Assembly (NCBI GenBank): GCA_013396915.1
Contig: VWZL01005131.1
Coordinates: forward strand, 1 to 64,000
From: Stercorarius parasiticus
Lineage: Eukaryota; Chordata; Aves; Charadriiformes; Stercorariidae
Reading direction: 5' to 3'
DNA: 64,000 bases
The notes below the pieces were generated by a model that saw nothing but the letters and a program-made list of their open reading frames with translations, had not been told where the DNA came from and ran no database searches. Positions 24,827-36,972 of this stretch are shown here, piece after piece (position 1 is the first letter of the stretch; every line of letters starts with the position of its first letter). A program made the translations under genes and the position numbers.

Positions 24827-25226
24827 ACTGACCATTAAAGAAAAGTTTTATGGCTGAGGATAGCCATAATGCACTAGCTATCCTCAGCAGACACTGCACT
24901 AATTAAATCTCTATTTGCTTATCATTTATGTTTATTCTTAGGTAATAAATTACACTAGTTTCCAGGTTGCAGCTTTTTTCTATGTTAACAGTCCTTACCT
25001 CAAGGGAAGAAATGTGTAGGAGAAAGAATATTTTTAAGTTAGATGATATGTTTACTTACCTGCTATTCCTTTCATATATTTTTTGCTTGCCCTCTGCAGA
25101 CCACCAAGTTTGCTCATCCATGACAAGAAACATATGAAGAACTACAACAACTAAATCTTTCACAAGGTTCCTATAATTAAGCTCAGTCTTTATCCTCAGC
25201 CATAAAACTTTTCTTTAATGGTCAGT
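24827..25226. repeat. 400 bp segment bounded by a perfect 36 bp inverted repeat
   Basis: Bases 24827-24862 and 25191-25226 are exact reverse complements over all 36 positions. The match stops abruptly on both sides of each arm. The 328-base interior is AT-rich with no reading frame. The inner part of the left arm also pairs with a nearer sequence: GCTGAGGATAG (24853-24863) with CTATCCTCAGC (24878-24888), an 11 bp stem with a 14-base loop. The flanks (TTCAGG at left, TTTCTAGG at right) show no exact target duplication, so a MITE-like transposon is possible but unproven. A replication template switch that copied one arm in reverse is an alternative. Confidence 0.9.
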
Positions 25227-26851
25227 TTTCTAGGGAAAACAGCAGACAACATTTTTTTTCAGATGTGTTAATTTGAAATTAATTCAACTACAAAAAATAT
25301 TTCTTATGACAGTAGCCAAACACAAACATTCTGAGTTGGAGTTACAGAATGCAGTCAAGGTAACAATACCACATGATTCTTGTTGACCTATACAAATACT
25401 AATGCCTACATTGTCTACTGATAGCATAGAGAGTAAAAATTCCATAATTACTGAAACTACTCATTAGCTTCAATTCTCATATGACTTTCTCCGATATGAT
25501 TGATCTTATAGAAAAAAAAAAAAAAACAAACATCTGGATTACACTTCCAAGCCAGACAAAATAAGATAACAGGAGTGTAATTCTCATCTAGACTCCTACC
25601 GCATAGAGGTGTCAATGTCAGAAAATCATACAAACTTTCATAGACAACGGAAACAGATATATCTAGAACATGAATCATCTCAATCTAATTTAGCTGTCTA
25701 AAATAAGTGAAATGCATCACAACAAAAAAGTTTCCATGGATACCTCTTATACTGCAACTACTGAAAGAGTTTATACAATTACCTCAGATGAAAATTTTTA
25801 CACTGCTGATACAAATGTCAACAAGCTAGATTAGGTAAGCTCCTTGGAGTCATCTCAATATTTCAGGAAAGAATTGAAAACAACACTAATGTGTCCTTTT
25901 GTGGTATTGTGATAAGAACCAGATTGGAAAGATCAAGCATGATTCTCGATATTGTTTTTCCAATTAGTAATTTAATAATGAATGCTCAGTTAGTCCACAG
26001 AAAAAAAGGCAGTATTGCAGGACTGCCGTCTCTCAGATGAATGGTCTCACCAGCACTCTAAAGAGTCAGAATTCCCTCTCTGAAACAGCCCATAGGCTGG
26101 TGAATAGAGCACTTTCCTTGGAAAAGGGCAGTATGCAATTTTCAGCTAAGAAGCTTAAATGCAATTGAAGTCTTCTAATTGATTTAGCTGAGAGGAAACT
26201 GTGCACTGCTGACAAGGCAAACAGGGTGCTTTCTTGGGAAAAGTAATAGACACTTTTTCGTCTCTCTCTAATATTGTGGGCAGATGGTATCTCACTCCGC
26301 AACAACTAAAAGCCAGGCAGAAGCCAGAGTTTACTGGTTTGGACTAACTGCTTTCAGTTGTCTCTGAGTGTGTACAGAGACAGCTTTATATACACTCCTT
26401 GTCGCACTATAACTTTGATGCAAAAAACAAGCTTGCTTAGAGTCAAGACTATACACTTGTGGTCACCCATGAGTAAAACTAATCCACAATTGTGCCAGAG
26501 ATTACACAATACCTCTCTTTTTAAGAACTGTTAAGCACCGTCATCTTGAAATTTCCTATATCCCACAGCCACTGATAAAAGAAAAATGTGGCCATGCCAC
26601 TTATGCCTCATAGCAAAATACTAGAAAGATTTTATGGTTAACTTTTCACTTATCCACATATGAACTGGTCAACAGTTATAGAAATTAAGCTTCTGCAGTT
26701 GGAAAATATACTGACAAACATTTGTTTTACCAGACAAAGTCTGTGTGCCCTCAACAAAAAAAAAAAAAAAACCAAAGGGAGCAAAGAGGAAAAAGATGAA
26801 AATCATTGAAATCAACTTTATAAAACAAGGATTCTTCATTGTTTCTATGGC
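25227..26851. other. AT-rich stretch with no recognised gene
   Basis: Contains a 15-base A run near 25510 and another A run near 26756-26771. No gene or repeat family was recognised. Confidence 0.55.
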
Positions 26852-26894
26852 TTTAGTAAGATCTTTAGTAAGATCTTTTCATTTTTTTAGTAAG
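26852..26894. repeat. Short tandem repeat abutting a CR1 fragment
   Basis: TTTAGTAAGATC occurs twice in a row (26852 and 26864). TTTAGTAAG returns at 26886, directly before CR1 sequence begins. Confidence 0.8.
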
Positions 26895-27205
26895 GCTCCT
26901 TATGAGACCCCACCTGGAGTACTGTGTCCAGCTTTGTGGCCCCCAACATAAGAAGGACATGGACCTGTTGGAGTGAGTTCAGAGGAGGGCCACAAAGATC
27001 ATCAGAGGGCTGGAGCACCTCTCCTATGAAGACAGGCTGAGAGAGTTGGGTTTGGGCAGCCTGGAGAAGAGAAGGCTCTGGGGAGACCTTATAGCAGCCT
27101 TCCAGTACCTAAAGGGCGCTTACAGGAAAGCTGAGGAGAGACTCTTTATCCAGATACTTTATATCCAGACACTCATTCAGGAGTAGTAATAGCAAAATAA
27201 GAATC
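26895..27205 (+). mobile_element. CR1 fragment from the end of ORF2, missing its 3' end
   Basis: Forward-strand CR1 encoding RPHLEYCVQLC, PQHKKDMDLLE, then after an in-frame stop [31 protein letters not shown] and [11 protein letters not shown]. These correspond to about 10970-11190 of the large element and are less mutated than in that copy. Near 27141-27172 a roughly 15-base duplication (CTTTATCCAGATA, then CTTTATATCCAGACA) disturbs the match. A weak continuation (TCAGGAGTAGTAATAGCAAA) runs to about 27205. There is no CR1 3' tail, which is unusual because CR1 copies normally keep the 3' end and lose the 5' end. A later deletion or rearrangement is likely. Confidence 0.9.
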
Positions 27206-27297
27206 TACTGGATACCAGCTGGACTATGTGCATTACTCTGTACTTTCATGCTTTGCATTTCATCACTTTTACTTCATTCTTTTCATCTACCACTACT

Positions 27298-27842
27298 ATC
27301 ATAGAATCATAGAACATCCTGAGTTGGACAGGACCCAAAAGGATCATTGAGTCCATCTCCTAACTCACACAGGGCAACCTAAAAACTAAACCATGTATCT
27401 AAGAGTATTGTCCAAACACTTCTTGAACACTGACAGGCTTGGGACCATGACCAGTTCTCTGGGAAGCTTGTTCCAGTGCTTGACCAGCCTCTCAGTGAAG
27501 AACTTTTTTTGAACATCCAATCTGAACTTCTGACACAGCTTTAAGCTGTTCCCTCACATCCTATTACCAGACACCAAAGAGAAGAGATCAGCACCTCCCT
27601 CTCTGCTTGCCCTCACAAGGAAGTTGTAGACAGCAATGAATTCACCTCTCAGTCTCCTCTTCTCTAAGCTGAACAAGCCTAGTAACCTCAGTTGCTCCTC
27701 TTATGTCATGCTCTCCAGTCCGTTCACTATCTTTTTTGCCCTCCTTTGGACACATTCTAATATTTTTATATCCTTATATTGTGGAGCCCAAAACTGCACA
27801 CAGTGCTTGAGGTGAGGCTGCACCAGCGCTGAGTAAATTCAG
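27298..27842 (-). mobile_element. CR1 LINE 3' fragment, reverse strand
   Basis: The plus strand starts TCATAGAATCATAGAACATC, a reversed CR1 tail, then GAGTTGGACAGGACCC. It continues antisense through the ORF2 C-terminus, including the reverse of the QRRA and LSYED blocks near 27660-27760, and stops near 27842. It differs from the 2.9 kb and 7-11 kb copies in wording (GAGTTGGACAGGACCCAAAA rather than GGGTTGGAAGGGACC), so it belongs to another CR1 subfamily. It is 5'-truncated and frameshifted. Confidence 0.9.
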
Positions 27843-30800
27843 CTGTATCATATTTTCATTCCTTTAAAACTCTGCAGTGACTGCTGTCTGGTCTTGGCTA
27901 TTTGTATTTTTTGATTCTGAATATTTTCTATTTGGTATTTGAATTTCATACAGCTTTTTCCAATAAGGAATAGTTCTTAAACCTTCTCTGCTCTGAATAT
28001 CAGTGTAGAAATGTGGTTTGATTTTCCTCGTGGTATTAACTTTTCCACTCCTTTTACACCCGTATGAGCTCCACCAACTATTTCTGGCAAGCTTCCTGAC
28101 TCTGGTGTTCTTGAAACAGTTTTTGTTAAAAGCTTTGATACTTTCAGTTAATTGCTCTTCTGAAAATAATTTTGGCTTTTTTTTACCGTGCTTTTTCATA
28201 TCTAACTTGTTAATTTAAACTTTTTTTAAACTTTTCTTTCCCAATAACACTATTGAGTTAGAATAACAAGCATACAGAAAAGTTTTTAATGCTATTTTTC
28301 ATTTACTGTCCCTAGATGATGTGCTCTAGCTTTGAAGAGATCATGACTATTACTGTTTCTGATTATTATTTTTTTAAAAGGTACAGTAACAGAATATTGT
28401 CAAGTAAATTTCTTAGCTGCACAAATATTTGTGTGGGCTTTTTTCAGTGGAAAGTAATGTAGGGTGGCTTGTTACATTCAGTATTACTTTGCCTTTATAA
28501 TGTGATTATTTGATATTATCTACCTATACTAAAGTAATTTTGAATATGATATGATTGTTTTATATTTTTCTTTTCTTCTTGGCATCTGAACTTAGTATAA
28601 GAAGTTATTCAGGATTAATTTAAAAATATGAAAGTTTTCCATTCCTTTCAGGTTTTTTTTTAAAACACCTTGCTTTATGTGCATGTGAGAGCTGGGGAAA
28701 AAAAAAAACAAACAACGTTTTTACTTTCCAAGTGTCAATTACAGCAATGCCATTGTATGTTTCACAATTATGATAAACTAAGGAAGTCTGACTAAATTAA
28801 TGAAGCAAATCATAAATGGATACATAATGTAGGTAAGAGGTCATCTTTTATAATAAGTAGAGAAAATTAACAAACAAACAAAAAAAAATCTCCCTCTATC
28901 GGTAACAGGAAAGGACTTATTCCTCTAAATCTATGGTTTACATAATCTAAAAGAGGATAGAAAAAGGATAAAGTCAAAGACAGAGTGTATTTGGGGTGTA
29001 ATATTTTGAATTTTACAATTTAGAATTGTTTTGTAGATTTCAAAGAATAGAAGAAAAAAAAAGAAAAAAATGTTGCAAATCATCCAAATCAAAGACACTT
29101 TATGAAACTAATTTTTATTATTAAATATTCCTGTATGCATAGTATTATTATTTTAAAGTGTATGGAGAAAGAGACATTATAATTAGGTTATAATTAATTT
29201 TATTGGACCTATGTTCCCTATTTTTCAGCATAGTTTTGATTGTCATATTAAGTAATATCCAAGTAAGTGAAAGTGATGAGTATTGTAATCATGGTTTGCA
29301 ACGTGTTTTACGTGACTGAAAACAAATCCTTAACACAGAAGTTTTTCAAAAATTTACTGTACCCCAGTGTCCTCCATGTACATATGCACTGTGATAATTG
29401 TAGATGTATTTATACAGAAATACTAATCAAAATTATCCACCAAATGTAGGTGTCAAGTTGAGACATCTTGTCTCTTTGTACTTGTATTTTAATATGAATT
29501 GGCATTTATTGGGTTTAAAGTTACTAAATACTAGCTAGGTCTTCCTGTGTTCAAAGTGGCTTCCAGTAATTTCACTTTTAGTTGAAAAATTTCAAAATTA
29601 ACATGAACCAGAATCTAAGTTCTGTTTTGAATTAATCATCTGGAAAAACCGAAAGCCCACAGTTAATGACCACATATGAAAAGCATGTTTTGGAAGCTGA
29701 AGTCACAGAAAATAAATCTTGTGCATCCAAATTATCTCTGCTGGTGCATTTGTCTCAAACATATATACGTGCAACTTATTCATGGCTCTTCTTTAAGACA
29801 CTTTAATTCCACCTTTTGTTGGCCTATCTTCATCCAAATTCTGACACAGGTCATTGCATTCAAAGGCCATCCTCAGGGTAAACTGTGACAGAATTGTCAC
29901 ACTTGAAATATTTTCAGACATTTTTACTGTGAGGAATAGTAAAGTATCAAATATTGTCTCAAGTCCCAAATGTTAGGCGTGCCCTTAAATGCAATCAGGA
30001 AGCATAGTGTCCATGTTAGTGTCATTGTCATACATGAGCAATAGTCCAGATGTAATACCAAATCTCACTTGTCCCTCTTCTCTTCTGCCTGATATGATGT
30101 AAGAATCTGAACTTAGATCTCTTTACAGATATTATTCTACAATGAGTGTCTTATTAGTTTCTTTTGTAGAAAAAATTCCAGCGTGTCTAGTTGACAAAGA
30201 TAACAAGCAAACCAGAATACTTTCTGTGTCAAAGATAAAATTATTCATATGTCATTCTTTTCTTTGTCAAAAAGCCAAGCTTTTAACTTCCTAAGCCTTT
30301 AAAGTATTTTTTTTGAAGAATTGTAATAAATTTCGACAACTCGTATACCCAAGCTATGTCTTTCATAAGTAAAAGAAAATTTTCTTAAATAGTCTTTGTA
30401 ATCATGTTTCTGGAAATGGAAAGATTTTACACCATATTCTATTTGTCACTGTATGGTGACTTACAGCAAAGCTAGGCTGTTTAGACCCATGACAAAACAC
30501 TACCACATGAGATAATGACCCAGAGGTATACTAAAGAGTTCAGCAAGAAATACTTGCTGAAAGAATAACTGCTGTGAAATCTATTCATACTGTGAAGTCT
30601 GGATTATACCTGGGTCTCTGTGAAACAAAATGCTCCATCCAGATCAACTTTTTCCTGCATATTCAGCCCTATCATGTTTCACTCGTTCCTTTAAAGCTAG
30701 TTTAGCTATGCTTCTCCTTCATATCCGCTTCGTTTTCTAGTACTGTATCTCATACTTAGCTAGACTATTTTTATTTTTCTATATCTCAGACTTTTTTTTT

Positions 30801-33800
30801 CCAGTCAGGTCTTGTTATTTTTATACCTTTTGACAACCTTCATATCCAGTTCCCACTTTGACCCTCTTCACTTATCCACATCCTACCTGCTGATTCCGTT
30901 TCTTTCCTTCTGCTTCCCTGCCGCGTCATTCCTCTTTATCCAAGCTTAATGCACTCCTTCAAACCTCTCTAGCTCCCAATCTCAATTTTTCCTCTTTTCC
31001 CTGTCCTAGATCCTGTGCATGTACCATTCTACTTTGACACATGTAATCTCTTAATGGATTTTGTTCTTATTCCATTATATAGTCATGGTTTCCTGCTTTT
31101 GTCAGCTTCAGTCTTCCTACAGGTCCTGACATTCCACATACAAGGATGTATGCGCATTCTGAAGTCTTCCCTAGAATGTCACCTTCCTCCTGTCATTACT
31201 ATCTTACTTCCTCTTGCTCCAAATTCAGATGCTCTAAATTAATTTCAGACTGATTCTGTTCTACTAAAATATTTTTCTTACAAAATGAGAAAACAAACTG
31301 GTATTCAAAGTAATTATACTTTAGCTCTGCATAACTTTAAATAATATACAGAGGTCAGTGCTAAAGATTTATTTTTAATAGTACTGTACTACCTACAAGC
31401 AGTTTACCGACTCCATAGAAAACAGATTAATATCTTATTCTTCAACTAGTTGTATCTATTTTTTCTTCATTTATTTAAAAATGGCAGGTAAAATACAGAA
31501 TGAAAGAAAATGCATTTCAGCTGAAGATATTTCTGTATTTAAAAGTATAAAGTTTAAAGTATTTTAAACTACAAAATACATGTTTATATACTTCATCTGC
31601 AATGTGAAGAAAAGATAAAATGTCTTTAGAAAAACAGAGATATGAAAATGTCTGGGCAGCATATCATGTAGACTCAAATTGAATGGTTATAGTTTCATAT
31701 AATTTCAATAACATTTTTATATGGGTGAATGGTTTCTGCACCCTTTTTCTATGCAAATTATTCATTTATTTCCAATCACTGGACCAGCACAAAAGTGTGT
31801 AGGAAAGTGAATTATTTTTTCTCCATTTGGTGCTAATATCTATCTTGAACGTCCTATGAAAAGTTGCACACCATTAAAAATTGAAGTGAAAAGATCCCTT
31901 CAAAAAGAAAAGCTTGAGTCACAGAAGACTATTTGAGAACCTTTTTTTTTCCATTATTTTCCAGAAAAAATAATGAATACACCTTTTTTGCTAGTTTATT
32001 ACTTCAAAGACAATGAGATGTCCTGTTCTTGAGGTTTTTCAGTGGAAGTTCATTGGAAGTAAGGGTATATTGATGATGACAAGAGAATGTGTTCTATGAC
32101 ACTATCAACAAATTTATAGGTATTTTTAACTGTATTTCAATGAAGTTGCCAAGAATTTAAAAAAAAAAAAAAAGAAAAGAAAAAAGGAGAATATCACAGA
32201 AATATCTCATGCTCTAAATAACAGAGTATTTTTCTTCTCTTTGTCTAGATTGTAAAATTCTCAGGTCGGGGTGTCAGTATGTTGAGAGCACTGGCTTTTT
32301 TATGAGCACCTTGAAAATACTGGTTATGCTCCAATATGTATAATATTATTATTTTTTGTTTTATTCAGAACTGTGATCTTCAGATGCTATGTACTCGGAT
32401 TAATGAACAATTGAATGTAGATAATACCCATTGGGCTCAATGACTCCTCTTTATGTCCTTTATTCTAGAAACAACTCTAGGTATACACATTTTAAGAGCT
32501 TATCTTTCTGTGTTTCTTATTCATTAGTTTGTTCAGAAGTCAACTCCTTTCTTTTATTCTTTGTTTACTCACTTGATTGCACATTTTCAAATTTTTTGCA
32601 TTTAGGTACACACTGAGCTCTGGGAAACTGGTGTTAAAAATACATTGATTTCCTGTTATGCTGGAGGAAACACATTGTTAGGTTTCTCTCTGTAACTCCA
32701 GTGAAAAGTAACATAACACAGTACATACTTCAGTCATGAACTGGGTTCTTAAAAAGGCAAATGCTTATGTTTTAAGTAATCTTGATGTAGTTTCTGTATT
32801 TAGCACTACACCAGCTCAGATGCCAAGGAGGTAACAAAACGCCTTTTGGCACACATGCAAATCCCACTTCGGACTAAGTTTAACCGTCTGGTGGTCTGAG
32901 AGAATTTCTTCTGGCCTGATGACTTTTCTATCATGGAAGAGCTAAAAATAGGGAAAGATTGCAAAAGCAGTGCAGACAGCTCAGAAACTGTGTATTTCTG
33001 GCAGTTTCTGAACAGTGAGGTATTTTGTCCCACAAGTCATTGCAACAGTTTTCTCAAATGTGCATCTCAAAATTTACACCTGGCACTCATCATAGTAAAT
33101 GAGCCTATGATAAACTCATATAACCTCCTAGAAAACAAAAGTTTGTAAAATTCAAGCAAATCAAAAGAAGTAGACTGTGACAGACCCTCAATCACAGTGT
33201 ACAAATAGCTCTGTCACTGAAAATTGAAGCTTTTATGGTAAACTACATCTAATCCACTGATGGGATCATGCCTTCTGCAGGAACCAAGGACATATTGTTC
33301 AATGTTTAACTACAGCTGTTAAGTTTATCTATTAGAAAAGGCAAAGTTACTGATGTTGACAAAGGCAGTCAGAAACTCATAAAAAATAATCCTACCATCT
33401 GATATGTATTGTTACTCACATATCCTATTTTCTTGTCACAGTAGCCTTCATAAGGCTTAACAAAGAACTTAGGTTTCATTTAGTGTAGCCCAAATTTGAG
33501 ACTATTCGTATGGACAATTATAACTTTCTTATCATTATCATGCAGTTTCCATGACCAGGATGCAGAATTCCTTCTATTTCAAAGGAAGATGGCTTTTTAG
33601 AGGGGATTTAGTATTGACTGATAATCCTTTTGCTATCCCAAGACGGGAATATGATTTTAAAACTGTGTTACTAACTTATTTTCATGTTTCCTGAGCCCAG
33701 AACAGGTTATGTTGTTCAAATTATAACACTGGAGAGTTTTATGCTCTTTGAAGAATTTAGCTGAACTGTAACAGTTCTTCTACTAGTAAGGGTAGACTTA

Positions 33801-36800
33801 TTCTAATAGTAAATTCTACTGTCAGTAAAAACATGAAAGATTGCCAACAGCAGAACTTTGTTTCATTTGTGGCAGACCTTCTCCACTTTGCTTTCTTTAA
33901 GTGACTTTGATAGGCTATGTAGGCGTTAAGAGCCTATCTGTTTCCATGAATTTTAGTAATGTCAGCTTAGAATGTAGCCCACTGTTCGAATTTAAACTTT
34001 TTACCCAACAGGCGAATGAAGAAAAAACAACAAAAAATCTATTTGTCAGAAAATGGATAGCCTTACAACAACTATGTATCATTATTAAAAATAACTTACA
34101 GCTACTTTTCTGTCTTAAACAGTGACATCTTATTATAATATAATTTTGTCATATCAATTAAGCATTTAAAAAAGAGATCATTGTAAACAAACATATCGCA
34201 AGGAAGAGATTGGTTTCCTGTTTCCCTGCTTTAAGATAAATTACAGTATACCTAGTATCTCTACTAAGTATAACCTACAAAAACAAATGGTATGGAAAAG
34301 AAATTACTGCTGTCCGTTCCTTATGAACAGAATATTTGTTGAGGCTTGGAAATTGCTTCCTACAGAAATATCGTTCTAGAGTTATTCGGAACTCTAGTGG
34401 CAAGCAAGGAGCTATTTTAGTCATTTAAAGAATGTATGAAAATCTTGATGGAAGTGCTAATACAAATTCCTTTCAAGGTACAAGTTGAGGACAAATGAAG
34501 TTTGCTATTGAATGAATCTAACAGCAAAATCTATTTATTTTATGACGATATTATTTATAGATATCGAATAGGGCCCTCCTCCAGATTTTTTTCAGTTGTT
34601 CACTCTCTGTGCTCCTCTGCCCTATTTTCTGTTCAGGTAATTGCTTCCTGTCCATATCTGCTAGTTTCTAATTCAGCCTTATCTTCTCAAAACTCAGATG
34701 TTCTCCTCTTGTTATACTGACAATATAATCATTTGGTCTTCTGATTTAACCCTCACCGGGGTCATTCCTTTAACATCTGTTCTGGGCATAGTTCTCCTCC
34801 CATTCAACCTTTTTCACAATAGCTCTGTGTAGCTTACGTTCCTTCTTCTCTCCTTCTGTTTTCTTTCCTTAGGTAATACTGTTCTTTGTAATGATGAAAT
34901 TTGTCTACTCCTTCCTGCTCTCTACTCCTTTACTTCTCTTCTTCTAACTTTCTAACATCTTTGTTTTCCTTGACATCTACTGAAGTTTTACATAGCCTGA
35001 GCTAACACAATGAAATTTATTTTTTTTTCAATTCTTCTCTGTCCCCTCCATTTTTATTCCCATACACATACTCCATTCTTGTTTACTTTAGGAACATAGG
35101 TTTTGAATCCATTGTTTCCTTTGTGTGTCTTCAATCAGAAACAATAACAGCAAGCAGCCACTTTTTTAGGAAATATAGGTCAAATACTGTTCATAATTTG
35201 CAGCACATAGCTATCTTGTAATTCTGACCAGTCTGGTTTCACACCAAACTATTTAACTTGAAACCAGATCTTCTTGATCCAGACACATTTATCATAATAC
35301 ATGAATAAAGTTTTCAACATTGTTCTTCTCAGTTCCTCAGTCCATACATCCAAGCCTTAATGGGGCTCATTCATAGCAGTTTATCTGTACGTAATTAAAA
35401 CTCTGTGCCCCTTACCAAAAGTGCAAAGTGCTGGGGTTTTTTTCCTGTGACATTATTTTGCCTATCTTATCTAATCATCCACCAAAAAAACGCCTGAAAA
35501 CTAATGGTGGCAAATATTCCCATTTCTTTTTCTGAACTCTTTCCCTGAATCTCTGCATAACATCTCAGATTTTTTTCTTTGTTTAAACATCTTTCATAAA
35601 TGTTTCCTTTTCATTCATCTACTGGTCGAGTTTACGAGATTATCTGCAGTTGTCATTCTTTTCCTACAGGGTAGTAAGGTCCATTTCCCTAGCACTTCAG
35701 TGTTCACTTGTCTGCTTCATCCACTAAAGCTTTTATATACTATCCTTCATTCACACAACACTGTCTTCTAACAAGTATAGAAAAAATCTCTCTCCGCAGG
35801 CTCTCAAGTATGCTCTCTGTTATGGTATCTTTAGAATACCAACATGCAGTTCTGAATAAGTAAGTGGTCAACAGGGAGAATTATTTATAATGAATAATCT
35901 GTGATCATGTGTAGATGACAAGTTTCAGACAGACAGCTCAAGTAATTACACACTTACTGATGTTCCATGCCTGCCATCCTTTTGTTATTCATTATAGGTA
36001 TTGACTTAAGACTTGGAATTGGATATCCTCTTAAGTATTTGGGTAATATTGATTTAATCTACAGCTTCAAGGCAGAATTATGGCACTGAGATTGTTTTCA
36101 TTATAATTTTACAGTCCCTTTCTGATTTTTCATTGGAGAAGAGGAAATGTGATTCTTTCAAAGGCATTTAAAACAGACCACCAATCCAAACCAAACCAAA
36201 AAAGCTGAACTAAAACATGAAAGGCTTCTTTGCTGCATTTCCATGAAATTTAAGTTTAGAGTACTGAGAATAGCTCTTCTCCTCCATAAGAAGTACTCAA
36301 GAAATCTGCTTATATCTATTAATCCAGCCAATTCCTCTTGCTTTCTAATACAACCTGAGCACACTGCAAATGCTTCAAACAATAGTTGAGGTTTATGTTA
36401 TGGAACTAAAAGTTAAAACTGATATTGTTTAGTTCAACATTTTCTAGTAATAATCTAGAAAATACATGAGTACTGCAAAAAGTAAGGTATAATTAATTAT
36501 AGTTCTTATTATTTTATAGTATTATTTTACCTTTTAGATGAGATTTTATAACATTATTTGGAAATTAAGTACATTATTTAAATGCTAACTCTTCTAGAAA
36601 TACAGTGCTAATAAGTCTTGGAGTATTATAAACTATATAAAATTAATAAAAAATGAGAATAAACTTTTACATCTGATCAGAAAAAGATCACAATGTGATA
36701 AAGGACAGTCACACTAATTTATTACCATCTCAGAGTATATCTTCATATCTGATTTTGAGCAACGGCTCTTCATAAAACACCTGCATATTTTATTTCATTT

Positions 36801-36947
36801 TATTTTTTATGGGTTTGTCTCAACTATGGCTATCTGTAGAAACATGCGTATATAAAATACAAGTTCCAGTGTGTGTAGATATTATTGAAATCTGAATCTG
36901 TCCCACTGTTTTCTTCAAAGTAGATTAACAAGTTTTCTTGTAAGTAC
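27843..36947. other. AT-rich stretch with no recognised gene, including pyrimidine-rich tracts
   Basis: Nine kilobases with no frame above 111 codons and no known element. The plus strand is strongly C/T-rich around 30640-31220 and 34570-35030, and again at 35510-35800. A poly(A) run lies at about 32158-32185. I recognise no exon. Confidence 0.5.
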
Positions 36948-36972
36948 TGATACTGGATTATATCCAGTATCA
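36948..36972. repeat. Perfect hairpin, 11 bp stem and 3-base loop
   Basis: TGATACTGGAT and ATCCAGTATCA pair exactly around TAT. It lies in plain AT-rich sequence with no T tract or neighbouring RNA gene. It could be chance or a small template-switch scar. Confidence 0.85.

Noticed and set aside
32158..32185. Poly(A) run as the tail of a processed pseudogene
   Set aside because: No gene-like sequence precedes it, and similar A runs near 25510, 26756, 45776 and 47350 are just as isolated. They are simple repeats.
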